Below, in pieces: positions 40,101 through 52,321 of a stretch of 64,000 nt of DNA. Source of the stretch: Arachis hypogaea (taxonomy: Eukaryota; Streptophyta; Magnoliopsida; Fabales; Fabaceae); the NCBI RefSeq assembly GCF_003086295.3, contig NC_092038.1:128863518-128927517 (forward strand), read 5' to 3'. Numbering within the stretch: the first letter of the stretch is position 1; each line of letters opens with the position of its first letter. Both the position numbers and the translations under genes were made by a program. The notes beneath the pieces are model-generated. The model was not told the origin of the DNA. It did not search any database and saw only the letters and a program-made list of their open reading frames with translations.

Positions 40101-40530
40101 GCATCTTTCTCTGCCAATTCTTTGCTTCCTTGCTTTGATGCTATTAGAATAGATCCATCACACCCCTGCATTCACGGGTTTGAGTCATTTCAATAAAGCA
40201 TGCAATTATTACATGCATGCAAGCAAGCAAAGCTAAAGCATTTACTTCTACAAAACAATCATGGAAGAAGAGGTTAATGGTGGCAGGCCCAGAAACAGGT
40301 GATTCTTTGAATTGTTGGTTGGTGACTGACCCTACAAGCTGTTCTACATTGGGACAAGTTCTTGCATAGTAATCAACTGAGACCTGACGATGGCGGCGGG
40401 TGGTGTTGTTGGTAATAATTTTGGCTAAGCATGGTGTAGTAGTTCCAGCTACAATGATGAAGAAAACAAACAAACAAGTGAATTGAGATGAGAAGAAGCA
40501 ACAAGCAGTAGAATATTTAGGGACAGACAT
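37123..40530 (-). CDS. Class III secretory peroxidase (PER19-like)
   Basis: Secreted haem peroxidase of the plant class III family, acting in the apoplast on phenolics and H2O2. Minus-strand exons: 40530-40246, 40165-39965 and 37701-37123, total 1065 nt, 354 aa, normal length. The signal peptide is about residues 10-36. The distal site LFFHDCFVEGCD has His90. The proximal site VALSGAHSIGFAHC has His220. Further landmarks are VSCADILAIAARD and MGLLASDQAL. Closest by memory to Arabidopsis PER19. Odd point: the residue four before the distal His, normally the catalytic Arg (RLFFHD), is Asn86 (codon AAC). Otherwise the frame is intact and the Cys pattern is kept. Intron 2 is 2.26 kb and holds two SINE-like insertions. 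The start is the first ATG before the signal peptide. Confidence 0.94.
38293..38460 (+). mobile_element. SINE-like element in the peroxidase intron 2
   Basis: TTAGTTTAATGGTTAGTTCA (A-box-like) is followed by GGATGTTCGAATTTCG (B-box GTTCGAAT). After that come a non-tRNA body and a terminal A-run at about 38455-38463. The head matches the element at 39517, so they are one family, this one near full length. No clean target duplication was found. Confidence 0.6.
39500..39628 (+). mobile_element. SINE with 17-bp target duplication in the peroxidase intron 2
   Basis: The body, 39517-39611, begins with GTTGGTTTAGTGGTTAGTTC and ends AAAACCAAAAAAAAA. It is bracketed by perfect direct repeats AGTATTTCCCAAATTTT at 39500-39516 and 39612-39628. 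Compared with the copy at 38293, the middle including the B box is missing, so this is an internally shortened family member. Confidence 0.8.
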
Positions 40531-43500
40531 GACTTTGTTGGAATAATGAAGCAGTTTAGGACAAAGGAAAATAAAAGGGTGTTATTGTGGTTGGAATAAT
40601 GATAATGATGTTGAAATGTTTTGTTTGTATGGTACAGATTTAAGGGGTTTTAAAGGGAATCAAGTCTCGTGAATCTGAGAGAGAAGGGAAACAAGAAGCT
40701 GAGTTAGTAGTTGGTGGTTACAAAGCCCCAAAAAAAAATTTTTTTTTTCAGAAAAATCCAAAAGACATCTCCTTGAAGAACATGTTGAGACTTTGAAGGT
40801 TTGCCACCTGATAACAGCTTTTCTGACGTTTCTTCTATTTTGTTTAATCCATAATGGATTTATCATTTATATGTTTGGTCAAATGGAAATTATTTATATA
40901 ATGTAGGGTCTACATTTCATGGCATCTTGATAGGTGTCTCTGTTTTTTTCCTTTCTTAAATGGTATTTTGATTTAATTTGGATTCCCTAGAATATATAAT
41001 CTCAGTGACAGTTGATACAATGGAGACAAAAAATATAGTTTATCAATTATCAATGATTATTTTGAAAACAGTAAAGTTGAACTATCATTATTAAAATATA
41101 TGTGGCTTCAAATTTTGATAAAATGTTAAGGGAGAAACTCGTGATGGTGATGAAGAGATTCATTCACGTGTATGAATATATGGAATTGCAGCAGCTCTGG
41201 ATCGTTAAAAATGTTGGCTATAGATTAATGGGACTGGCCAATGAATAGCTATGAGACATATATTAAGGATAGTTTGGAGTAAACTACAATTTTTTATTTA
41301 TGAATAAACAAAATTAATTTTGTATTAACGAAATATAAGTAATTATTATTTTTATTTACAAAAGTTTAGAGTGATAATAAATCTATTTATGAATGAAATT
41401 AACATATTTAAATATTTTTATGCATGTAGATTATTTTTTTACAAAGCAAATTTTATTTATTTTCGAATAGATTTGTTAATATTTAAAACTTTTATGGATA
41501 AAACTTACTCAATAGTTTGAGTATTATAGTTGAGAGTCACCAAAGAATGAGAGTAGCAAAATGAAATATTAATATGAAATAGAATGATTAGTGTTAAAAA
41601 AAACTCTTTTTATTGAAGTGTAAAACATTAAGCAAAAGGTCTTTGGTATATTTGTTAAAAATTCATTAAATAAATAGTATATAATATAAGAAATTTATAA
41701 ATTTAATACCTTAAATATTTGGATTAGGATGTACTAATGTCAATTTCTTTTTGTAATTTATCACTTATTCATTTAGTTCTTTCCAATAGTTGAGTTCCTC
41801 TGGATACTTTATCCAATATCATAAGTGGATTGGATTTCAAGGACTCAGCAAGGATATAAAGCAAACTAGTAAGGGATGACTATTAACATTTACAAAGGAT
41901 AAAGGATATTGGTTTTTGCACAATTATTTTGCACTGTAAAAATGTAGGAGTTAAACAAATATGTGAGAATAACATTTTTAATGTACAAAAACATGGTTGA
42001 AGGAAAAGGATAACAGAGAGAGTCAGCAGAACCACAAGTCCACAACACAACCACTGAGCATTGAGCACTACCTTTGCATGAATTAATAAATGCATGGCAT
42101 GTGCACTTAAAGCCTAAACACCCCACTCCTCCTACCACTAGATGAAAAAATGGTTTTCGAATTCACAATTCTTTTTTATATGTATTCTGAGTAAATTCAC
42201 TTATTTTTAATGTTGGAGAATGATATTACAATTTCTATGTTTGATAGTACCACTTCGTATATAATTATATATGATTTTTTTATATTGTATATTTGTATGA
42301 ATTTATTAAAAAAAGAGTAATATTATCAAAATAGAAGTAATTGATAATATTCGGTCTTTCTAATATAACATGATAGAATTGAACTAATTTGCTAGCATAT
42401 CTCAATAAATAGTTAAAGTGTTGGGCTATGGTGGGAGAAACCAAATGAAAAAACATATAATGAGTCTCTTGTAGCACCACTTTGAATACTTTTTAACCAT
42501 CAGATCGATGAATCATCAGTTTTAAAATTATTTATTGGACCACTATAAAAAATTTAAGACACTACTACGTCCAACTCAAAACCTTAAAGTATTAAATTAA
42601 TGAGTCTTTTATTTTATAAATTTTTTATATTTTTTTATTTTTTTTGAAATAAACGAGATTAATTTTATGCACTCCTCACACTTGTAATAATATGCCAAGA
42701 AAAAACACCATTTGACTTCTCGCAAGGGAAAAAAAAGCGCATGTAACGAAACTCTAAATTAATATAAGTGCTCATAGAATAATTAATCCAGTGCATGTAT
42801 GTAAAATAAGATGACCAAACTGCTGAGTTTGTCTTTTATTCCTTTCTGAGGTTCGTCTTAAGTGTTGAAAGCCCTTGTTGTAACCATACTAAAAGCTAGT
42901 GGACTGTGGACCATCTTAGCAATATCATTCCTCTTGTATGGTGGGTGCCTGGGTGGTGCTACTTTTTTCATGACTAGAGTTATTATGACTTATGAGTTAT
43001 GGTCATTCTTTTTTTTTTTATTCAAAGAGTTATGGTCATTCATTCAGGGACCAAAGTGAAAGTGACACAACTTTTAATATAACTTGGGCTCCACCCCTTT
43101 TATTTTTTGGGGTCAGCTTGTTATTAAGAGATGCTTTTTTATTGTTTTGTTAAACAACATTATATTGTCTCAAAAAAAAAAAAGATTATATTATTGTCAC
43201 TAGAAATATTTGAGCCTCATTATTAAATCAAGTATATATCTTCTGCATGCTTAGCAGCTTTAATTAAATTCAGTTCAAACTTCTTCCATTTTCAGAATGA
43301 TACTTTTGGAAGTTGCAAATGCAAAGTGGTATCATGTTATGTGAAAAGGCAATGTTGAATTAAACATTTTAGTTTGCTATTTTCTATTTTCTTTTTACGT
43401 AGGAATTATTCATAGTAGAACTAGAAGAAATTCTTTTCTCATCCATAAAAGGACAAGCATTTCTATTCCACACAACGATGTCCATCTTGTTTATCTTCTC

Positions 43501-44961
43501 ACTCTTTTTATGTCGCTTTTCTCATTAACAACCAAAGGTTGGGATGCTCCAAGAAGTAAACAAGAGACTATACCTAAACAAGCAAAAAATAAAATAAAAC
43601 AAAATTACACTCAACATCTTTTCTTATGGTTCTTTCCGAACTCATTTTTTTTCAAAATAAACTAATTTTATTGTTAGGGAACTACTAATAATTTAATAGG
43701 TAAAATATATTTTTTATCTCTAAAGTTTAACAAAAATTTAAAAAAAAAATCTCTAAATTTTATTTTGTTTCAATTTTATTTTAAAAGTTTTCGATTTGCA
43801 TCAAATATGCCTTTGATGGATAAGTTTTCAAAAAATTTAGAACCAATTCAACAACAATTATATGAGAACAACATTCAATACAAGCAAATCAAACATAATT
43901 ATCAAGCATTATTGTTGGATTGGTCTTAAACTTTTTAAAAATTTAGCTGTCAGGAATATATTTAATACAAATCGAAAATTTTTGGGATAAAATTAAAATA
44001 AAATAAAATTTAAGGATATTTTTAAAATTACTATCAAACTTTAAAGAGAAAAAAATACTTTATCTAATTTAATATTTTTTTTTGGTATTCTATCTAATTT
44101 AATATTATTAGTGATGTTTTTGTTCTCAATAACTGATTTTATTTTTGTGCAGTGAATAATTGATCTTTGGTCAACATGTATGTTACGCGCAAGCCCATGT
44201 GGGGAAAATTTTGGGCGAACTTGGATATAGGCCCAAAATAAGGCCTGAAACGTTTTGTTTTATAAATTTGTTCAACAAATTTAATGAACTCATCATAAGC
44301 TGTCGGCCTCTTACCAAGTTAAGTTCATAAGTCAAAGCCATCGATTCTACTAAAATTTTCAAGCTTAACCACTGAAAACAAAACACTGCCACTGATTCAT
44401 TCAATCGTCAAATTTGTTCCTTTTTCTCATTTCTGAATTCTACGATGCAAAGGGTATCTTCAACAATCTCAAGGACTGAAACGTTTTGTTTTTTAAATTT
44501 GTTCAACAAATTTGGTCAATGTGATATATTGAATAGTGAGTTAGCTTTGATGGAATCATGGAATGCAATTCATCATAAAGCTATTATGTTGTGTAACAAT
44601 TTATGTCTCCTTTGAAGAGTTTTGTTTATTTATTTGTGATAATATGATTTGGCTTGTTTTATTTCAATATGACTTGGGAAGAGGTCATATTGGAGCATTC
44701 ATGAAAGCAAAACTTTATAACCTACTGGAGCATAGAGCTTCAGAATGGTATTATTTTTTCTTTTTTAATTATTATGGTTGTTATTAAGATATTTATCACG
44801 ATATTTGTACCATTCCAAAATTCATGTTCTCACCTCAGCTTTGTTTATTCTTGGCAGCCGATATTTTGTCATTCCTGTTTGGAGAGGAAGTGGTTATACG
44901 ACAATGTTTGTTCAAGGTTTGATAAAAAAATTATCTCGGTTATCATTTAGTCTAAATTTAA
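40531..44961. other. Intergenic region without recognisable genes
   Basis: The part next to 40531 is the peroxidase promoter and leader. Beyond it the sequence is AT-rich. Short frames at 41883-42138, 42862-43059, 44183-44404 and 44563-44966 show no domain I recognise. A MITE lies at 43699-44064. A 30-base motif, (A)ACGTTTTGTTTT.TAAATTTG followed by TTCAACAAATTT, occurs twice, at about 44249 and 44481. Confidence 0.5.
43699..44064. repeat. Mutator-type MITE with long terminal inverted repeats
   Basis: 366-bp element. The left arm GGTAAAATATATTTTTTATC / TCTAAAGTTT pairs with the right arm (inverted GATAAAGTATTTTTTTCTCT / TTAAAGTTT) over roughly 160 bp, for example TTTTCGATTTGCATCAAATA with TTTTCGATTTGTATTAAATA. 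It is flanked by TAATTTAATA at 43689-43698 and 44065-44074, in line with a 9-10 bp Mutator-type duplication. Confidence 0.8.
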
Positions 44962-45263
44962 TTTAATATTCACCACAATTATTATCATAATATAATAGAT
45001 ATAATTAGTATATTTAATATTATAGTAAGATATATAAAGAAAAAGAATAGTAATTAGTAATATAAAAGAGAGAAGAAAGATTATTATTACTTATGTATAA
45101 AGAGAGAATAATATTTATTGTTGTGTAACATTAACGGAGGCTTAACCTCCTATTTATAGGTATACAGAAGGAATATTTTCAACCTTCATTAATTTTTATT
45201 CTCTCTTGAGAATGTAAGCCTCATATAGGAAATGGGCATTCATGTCCCATTCTTATTACAACA
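44962..45263 (-). repeat. 3' LTR of the copia element (truncated)
   Basis: 302 bp matching the right LTR from AATATTCACCACAATTATTA onward. It is missing the outer TGTTGTAAAATAAATAAAT part. The inner end is TTACAACA, read inverted as TGTTGTAA. Confidence 0.85.
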
Positions 45264-45470
45264 CTCCCTCTTGAATAACCATTTAGAATTATTGTCTCGT
45301 TAAAACATTACTAAAAAAAAACCCAGTAAGAAAAAACCTTAGTGAAGGAAAAAGAGTACAATATCCTTTAGTGATGGGGACTACCTCGTTAAAAACCTTA
45401 TCAAGAAAAACCCAATAGAAAAAAAACCTGACCAAGGAAAAAAGAGTACAGTCTCCCCCTCTTGTCGACA

Positions 45471-46925
45471 TCAGTTGATGTCTCGAAATCGGCGCATCCC
45501 AATCTCATGTACCAATCTTTCAAAGGAGGATTTTGGGAGTGACTTTGTAAATAAATCTGTCAGATTGTCACTTGAGCGGATCTGTTGGACATCAATTGTC
45601 CCTTGATTTTGAAGATCATGAGTGAAAAAGAATTTGGGAGAAATATGCTTTGTTCTATCACTTTTGATGTATCCGCCTTTAAGCTGAGCAATGCTTCCTG
45701 TATTATCTTCAAACAGGACAGTTGGAACTATCTTATGATCAATCAGTCCCCATGATGATAGAATATATTGGATCAAACTCCTGAGTCAAAAACACTCGCG
45801 ACTAGTTTCATGAATCGCTAGTATTTCGGCATGATTAAAGGATGTTGCAGCAATCGTTTGTTTTGTGGACCTCCATGATATAGCTGTACCACCATATGTG
45901 TACATGTATCCTGTTTGAGATCTCCCTTTGTGTGGATCAGACAAGTATCCAACATCTGCATAGCCAACAAGTTGTGACTTGGATCCATATGGATAAAACA
46001 ATCCCATATCAACCGTTCCATGAATATATTGAAAGATTTGTTTGATTCCACTCCAATGTCTTCTGATTAGAGAGGAACTATACATTGCTAATAAATTCAC
46101 CGCGAATGATATGTCAGGTCGCGTATTATTAGCAAGATACATTAGCACTTCAATGGCACTAAGATATGGTACTGCAAGACCCATGATATCTTTATTTTTT
46201 TCTTTAGGACGGAATTGATCATTTTCCACATCTAAAGAACTTACGATCATTGGGGTACTTAAAGGATGTGATTTATCCATATAAAATTTTTTCAAGATCT
46301 TCTCTGTGTATGTTATTTGATGAATAAAGATCTCATTTTTTATATGCTCGATCTGCAGGCCGAGACAAAATTTAGTCTTTTCAAGATCTTTCATCTCAAA
46401 CTCTTCTTTTAGAGTTTTTATAATTGTTGGAATCTTTTCAAGAGTTCCAATGATATTTAAATCATCACCGTACACAGCAATTATAATGAACCCAGATGTA
46501 GATTTTCTTATGAAAACCCATGGACAGATATCATCATTTTTGAATCCATTTTTGGCCAGATACTCAGTAAGACGATTATACCACGTTCGTCCAGATTGCT
46601 TTAGACCATATAAAGATCTTTGCAATTTAACTGAGTATAACCCTTGCGAATATTCATTGGATGGTTTAGATATCTTTAGTCCTTTAGGGACTTTCATATA
46701 GATATCCCGATCTAATGAGCCGTATAAATAGGCTGTTACCACATCCATTAAATGCATATGCAGTTTATAATATGCAGATAAACTGACCAAATAATGCAAT
46801 GTTATCGCATCCATTATAGGAGAATACGTTTCTTCATAATCTATACTGGGTCTTTGTGAAAAACCTTGTGCCACAAGTCGGGCTTTGTAGCGCACAACTT
46901 TATTTTTCTCATTTCGTTTTCTCAC
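45471..46925 (-). pseudogene. Copia reverse transcriptase and RNase H
   Basis: The reverse transcriptase frame (46925-45786) is open over 379 codons. It contains VARLVAQGFSQ-like (KARLVAQGFSQRPSIDY), LMDVVTAYLYG (catalytic Asp) and YGDDLNIIG (usual YVDD). The C-terminal connection and RNase H part includes YADVGYLSDPHKGRSQTGY and SWRSTKQTIAATS. RNase H continues at 45776-45471 in a shifted frame after one stop. It ends with the SLPKSSFERLVHEIGMR tail typical of copia pol. Confidence 0.9.
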
Positions 46926-48973
46926 AAATACCCATCGGTATCCAACATGTTTTACATCTTCAGGTGTACGGACTACAGGTCAAAAGACTTCACGTTTTGT
47001 AAGTGAGTATAATTCAGCCTTCATGGCTTCTTCCCATTTTGGCCAATCATTCATTTGTTGATATTCTTCGACTGATCTTGGCTCAAGATCCTTACTTTCA
47101 TGCATGATATTTAATGCCACATTATATGCAAATATTTCATTGACAATTGTCTTATTTCGGTTCTATTTCTCTCCTGTAAAGACATAATTTATCGAGATCT
47201 CGTCATTTTCACAATTTTCAGGTACCTAAACGTCTTCTGGTGTTAAAACTATATCAGAATTTTGGACAACTTTAAGTGTCTCTACTATGTCTTTTTCAAC
47301 AAGAATAGTATTTACCTCTTTTCTCTTTCGAGAATTTTTGTCTTTGGAACCGACAGGCCTGCCACGCTTCTGGCGTATATTTGCTTCAGTGGCTACTTAT
47401 CCTACTGGGACATCAATTCGAATTGGGATATTTTTCGTTGGTATATAAGATTTGGTTATTCTCTTTGTATCGAAAAATGCATCTGGCAATTCATTTGCTA
47501 TTCTTTGCAAATGTATAATCTTTTGAACTTCTAGTTCACATTGCCCTTATCGAGGATCTAAATGCATCAAGGACGATGCATTCCAATTAAGTTCCTTTTC
47601 AGGAAGATTATTCTCTCCCCCTAATGTTGGAAATTTTGATTCATCAAAATGACAATCCGCAAATCGGACTTTAAATACATCTCCCGTTTGTATCTCAAGA
47701 TACCTCACTATAGAGGGAGAATCATATCCAATATATATCCTCAATTTTCTTTGGGGTCCCATTTTGGTGCGATTAGGTAGTGTAATGGGACATATATCAC
47801 ACACCTAAATATTCTTAAATGGAAAATATTTGGCTACTGACCAAAAGCTAATTGCATAGGAGATAACTTATGATAACTCGTTAGCCTCAAACGAATGAGT
47901 GCTGCAACATGTAAAATAGCATGCCCCAAGTCGAAGTTGGGAGATTTGTTCTCATAAGTAAGGATCTAGCTAGCAATTAATTGGAGGCGTTTAATAAGTG
48001 ATTCTGCTAACCCATTTTGTGTGTGAATATAAGCTATTGGATGTTCAACACTTATTCCATTAGCCATACAATAAGCATCAAAAGCTTGGAAAATAAATTT
48101 ACCAGCATTATCAAGACGAATTGCTTTGATTGAATTTTCTGGAAATTGTGCTTTTAATCGAATAATTTGAGCCAATAATCTCGCAAACGCCAGGTTGCGA
48201 GAAGATAATAAGCACACATGTGACCATCTCGAGGATGCGTATATTAGGACCAGAAAATATCTAAAAGATCCACATGGTGGATGAATAGATCCACATATAT
48301 CACCTTGAATCCTTTAAAGGAATTCAGAGGACTCAAAACCAATCTTTTCTGGTGATGGCCTTAAAATTAACTTTCCTTGAGAACATGTAGTACAACAAAA
48401 TTTACTCGTTTTGAGAATCTTCCAGTTCTTTAGTGAATGTTCATGAGAGTTTTCAATAATTCTCCTAATCATGGTTGTTTCCGGATGACCCAATCGGTCG
48501 TGCCAAGTTATGAATTCATTTGGGTTAGTAAACTTCTGGTTTATAATGGCATGTGATTCAATTGCACTAATCTTGGTATAATACAACTCAGATGAAAGAG
48601 AAGGTAACCTTTCTAATATAACTTTCTTATTTGAATCATGAGTTGTGATACATAAATACTCATGACCTCCATCATTCATAGTCTCAATATGATATTCATT
48701 TCGGTGAATATCTTTAAACCTCAACAAGTTTCTTAGAGACTTGGTAGACAATAGTGCATTATTTATTATGAATTTTGTTCCTCCGGAAAACAAAATTATA
48801 GCTCTTCCGTAACCTTCAATCGCATTGCCTGAGCTAATAATAGTATTAACATATTCTTCTTTTAGCACAAGATGGGTAAAATATATATCACTTTTGAGAA
48901 TGGTGTGTGAACTTGCACTATCCGCAAGGCATACATCTTCATTACATATCCTTGCCATTCTCTTCAAAGACAA
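46926..48973 (-). pseudogene. Copia protease and integrase, fragmented
   Basis: Protease motif: LADSASSHTIL at the start of the frame 48973-48314 (normally D-S-G/A-A-S-H). The pre-integrase domain is WHDRLGHP plus CTTCSQGK. The integrase core is in a separate frame at 48217-47966 with IRLDNAGKF (second Asp) and NGLAESLIKR (Glu). A further fragment, 47804-47547, includes RTKMGPQRKLRIYIGYDSPS, the usual integrase tail. The linker to reverse transcriptase (47546-46926) is broken in all frames. Confidence 0.8.
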
Positions 48974-49419
48974 ATAATAATAAAATGAGTAGTATGCACA
49001 GCTAAATTGAATACTTGATCGGAATTATTTTTCTAAGAAACACTGTACATAAAAATATAATGTCATATACTAAAATTTTATTTTAAAACATGACCAATTT
49101 AATGATTTCAAAAGTCATAAACATTAATATTTCATTATTTATATACATCATATTTGAAAACTCAAATACATAGAAAATAAAACTTAACTATAAGTTTTTT
49201 ACATTATTTATTTACATGAATACTTAACAATCTCACATATTAAACTATTCCATCATTGATCAAATGACCAATATTCCCTTCAGGATCCTCAAAGAAATTA
49301 GATACATTATAATGAGTGGTGGAATTTTCAACATCATTTGAAACAAAATTTGTTTCTTTTCCTTTGTCATCCTTCTTCAAAGATGCTTGATAAAGATCGA
49401 CTAGGTGCCTTGGTGTCCG

Positions 49420-50211
49420 ACAGGTATGCGATCAATGACCCTTTCCACCACAACGAAAACACTTATCCTTTGTTGATTTAATTTGCCCATTATTCTTTTC
49501 TTTATTCCACTTCCAGTGAGATCCTTTCTTTTGAACGTAATTCATTTTCCTTCCATAATTTTTCTTGTTGCTAAAACCTTACCATTTACCTCTCTTGGGG
49601 TAATTTGTCGCATTTACTTCAGAAAATGGGGCGGCGCCAGCTGAGTGCATTTCATGATTCTTTAAAAGCAATTCATTGTTGCATTCAGCAACAAGAAGGC
49701 AAGAAATTAATTCAGAATATTTTTTATACCCTTTTTCTTGATACTGCTGCTGCAGGAGCACAGTCGAGGCATGGATGGTTGAAAAAGTTTTCTCCAATAT
49801 ATCATTATCAATTATCTTTTTCCCACATAATTTCATTCGTGAGGTGATTCGAAACATTGCAGAATTATATTCATTTATGGATTTAAAATCCTGTAGACGG
49901 AAGTGCGTCCATTCATATCGGACTTGAGAAAGTATCACTATTTTTTGATGATTATACCTTTTTTCATGGTCTTTCCATAGATCTACAGGATCTTTTAATG
50001 TGAGATATTCATTTTTCAATCTTTCGTCAAGATGACGACGAAGAAAAATCATGTCTTTGGCTTTATCCTTCTGGGATGCATTATTTTCAGCCTTAATGGT
50101 ATCTCTAAGATCCATTGAATCAAGATGGATTTCAACATCTAATATCCATGATAAATAATTGCTTCCAGATATATCAAGAGCATTGAATTCAAGATAAGAG
50201 AGTTTCGACAT
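49420..50211 (-). pseudogene. Copia gag
   Basis: The frame 50211-49579 starts at ATG and encodes a copia-type gag with LDISGSNYLSWILDVEIHLD near the N-terminus and ECNNELLLKNH near the end. A stop at 49579 precedes the zinc knuckle. The knuckle itself (CFRCGGKGH then a TGA, then SHTC) is seen at about 49465-49420 with a stop between its His and following residues, so two stops disrupt gag. Confidence 0.8.
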
Positions 50212-50262
50212 AATGAAAATTTGTTACCTGAAAAATTTGATCAGAGTCTCGTGCTGATAACG

Positions 50263-50595
50263 TGTTGTAAAATAAATAAATATAAAAGTATAATTATATA
50301 ACTCTAATAGTAATATTCACCACAATTATTATCACAATATAATAGATATGATTAGTATATTTAATATTATAGTAAGATATATAAAGAGAGAATAGTAATT
50401 AGTAATATGAAAGAGAGAGAAGAAAGATTATTATTGCTTGTGTATAAAGAGAGAGAATAATATTTGTTGTTGTCGGCTTAACCTCCTATTAGACATAAAG
50501 AAGAAATATTTTCAACCTTCGTTAATTTTCATTATCTCTTAAAAATGTAAGCCTCGTATAGAAAATGGACATCACGTTCCATTCTTATAATAACA
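50263..50595 (-). repeat. 5' LTR of the copia element
   Basis: 333 bp, starting TGTTGTAAAATAAATAAAT and ending TTCTTATAATAACA on the plus strand (TG...CA on both strands). The minus-strand primer region beyond the inner boundary reads CGTTATCAGCACGAGACTC. Confidence 0.88.
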
Positions 50596-50674
50596 AATGA
50601 GACAATTATTGACATAGGAAATGGACATCACGTTCCATTCTTATAATAACAAATGAAACAATTATTGACAAAGT
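50563..50674. repeat. Tandem duplication, 56-bp period, across the LTR edge
   Basis: AAATGGACATCACGTTCCAT...AACAAATGA[GA]ACAATTATTGACA is present twice, starting at 50563 and 50619. The unit contains the last part of the copia LTR and the first bases of the right flank, so the duplication happened after the element inserted. Confidence 0.88.
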
Positions 50675-52021
50675 TGTCATCTAAAGTAAGTACTTCTATA
50701 GCCGTAACTGGTAAAGTCCATGTAAATTTAATTAGGGTTGCTTTGTGATTATAGCATAATAGTAGGATGTGTTTACATTTAATTTTTTTGAATGCTTCAC
50801 TTTTTAGTTTGATAATTTTTTATTCTTTTAAATATAAACATGATTCTGCTCTCAAACTCAAATTTAACTAAAGCTAAGAATTATAACTTTTGTGTTTATA
50901 TTTTCAAGTTAGATTAAAATTTATTTTTTATCTATCAATTTTGTCCTCCATTATTTTTATGATTAATTTTATTATTTTTTATAATATTTTTTCTCTACTA
51001 CTCTCTCATGAATATTATTATTCTTTATAGAATTTTTATTTTTTTTGTTTATATAATTTTTTACCTGTTATTTTTTTTATGAAATAATAATAGTAAAATT
51101 ATAGCATATTAAAAAAGAGTACTAAAAATACTAAAAATATCTATATAAAAATATCATAAAAAATTTTTAGATTTATTTTCATCACTATCAAAATAAATAT
51201 TTAATTTTATTATTTTTAGTACTCTCTTTCATAATTGTAATTTTAGTGTACTATGTTTTAGTGTATTTTTTTTAATATACATTATGATCTCCTTAAAAAA
51301 GATAAATTAAATAAAAAATTAATCATAAATAATAATAAAATAATTAAAGTCATAAACGTTGGATTATTAAGAATAAGATTATTGGAATATTAGAATAAGA
51401 ATACTATGTAAAAGAATACTAAATTAACATTTTGATGTTAATACTTAAAATTTAAGAAAAATATAATATATATATATATATATCTAAAATTTATATTTTT
51501 AATTTTAATTAAAAATATATTTTACTAATTTTGATATGTTATTTTTATTTTAGTAAATAAATATTAATTCTATTATATAATTAATTAATAAAATCTATTC
51601 AAATATCTAAATTAAAATGATAGGATAATATAAAAAAATTATTTAAATTGATGTCTATTTTAATAATTTTTATCTAGAAATGATTTTGAATAGTATAATC
51701 TAAATAATATTTATTTTATTATAATTAATTTTAATATAAAAATTGTCAAATATAAATCACTTTAATACAAACTTACTTTTCATAACAATTAAGTTTGTAA
51801 AATTAATTTTATATAAATTTTAATTTACAAATTAAAATCCAAACACACGTAAAAATTAATAAGAATCCACTATCGTTTACATCCAAGTGAATAGATAGTT
51901 GGTTTTCGCTAATAAAAAAAGATAAAAGACAAAACGGTGCAGTATTAATTTAGCATTTATCTAAAGAAAACTGAACTCGCCCCATCTAAAGATGAGGTCG
52001 ACCCTTCATCCCCTCCATCAC
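50652..52021 (+). repeat. Copy 1 of a 1.37-kb direct duplication (API5 upstream region)
   Basis: Matches 52322-53685 along its whole length at an offset of about 1670 bp. Landmarks in both are GACAAAGTTGTCATCTAAAG, GTTTACATCCAAGTGAATA and GAGGTCGACCC. Numerous substitutions and small indels separate the copies. This copy is non-coding and lies away from the gene, next to the copia LTR. Confidence 0.85.
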
Positions 52022-52321
52022 AAATTAAAAAGAACACGAAAATATTATTTTATTAAAATCTAAAAAAATGGCTACATATGCAAAAATTTACGGCTGTTAG
52101 TTTTACGATACTTGTCCCAAAACACACGACACGCATGTTAAGAAAAAATATTTTAATAATAATAGAAATTTATATAAAGAAACAGAACTTATCTCATGAA
52201 AATAAACATAAACTAACACAATAGTATTACACTTATTCTATAAAGTTACATCCTTATTAACAGCAAAATAAAAAAATATTACTTTGATATTATAAATAAG
52301 AGAAATTCTTTAAAAGATACC
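52022..52321. other. Unique spacer between duplication copies
   Basis: About 300 bp of AT-rich sequence not shared with the flanking copies. No feature is recognised. Confidence 0.5.

Larger units (their letters stand above)
44962..50595 (-). mobile_element. Ty1/copia LTR retrotransposon, decayed
   Basis: Read on the minus strand in the copia order: LTR (50595-50263), gag, protease, integrase, reverse transcriptase, RNase H, LTR (45263-44962). Integrase lies before reverse transcriptase, which is diagnostic of copia. The purine-rich AAGAGGGAG lies directly before the 3' LTR (45263). The reading frames are broken in many places and the 3' LTR lacks about 48 bp at its outer end. No target duplication could be fixed because the outer left end is truncated and the right flank carries a 56-bp tandem duplication. 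Confidence 0.9.
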
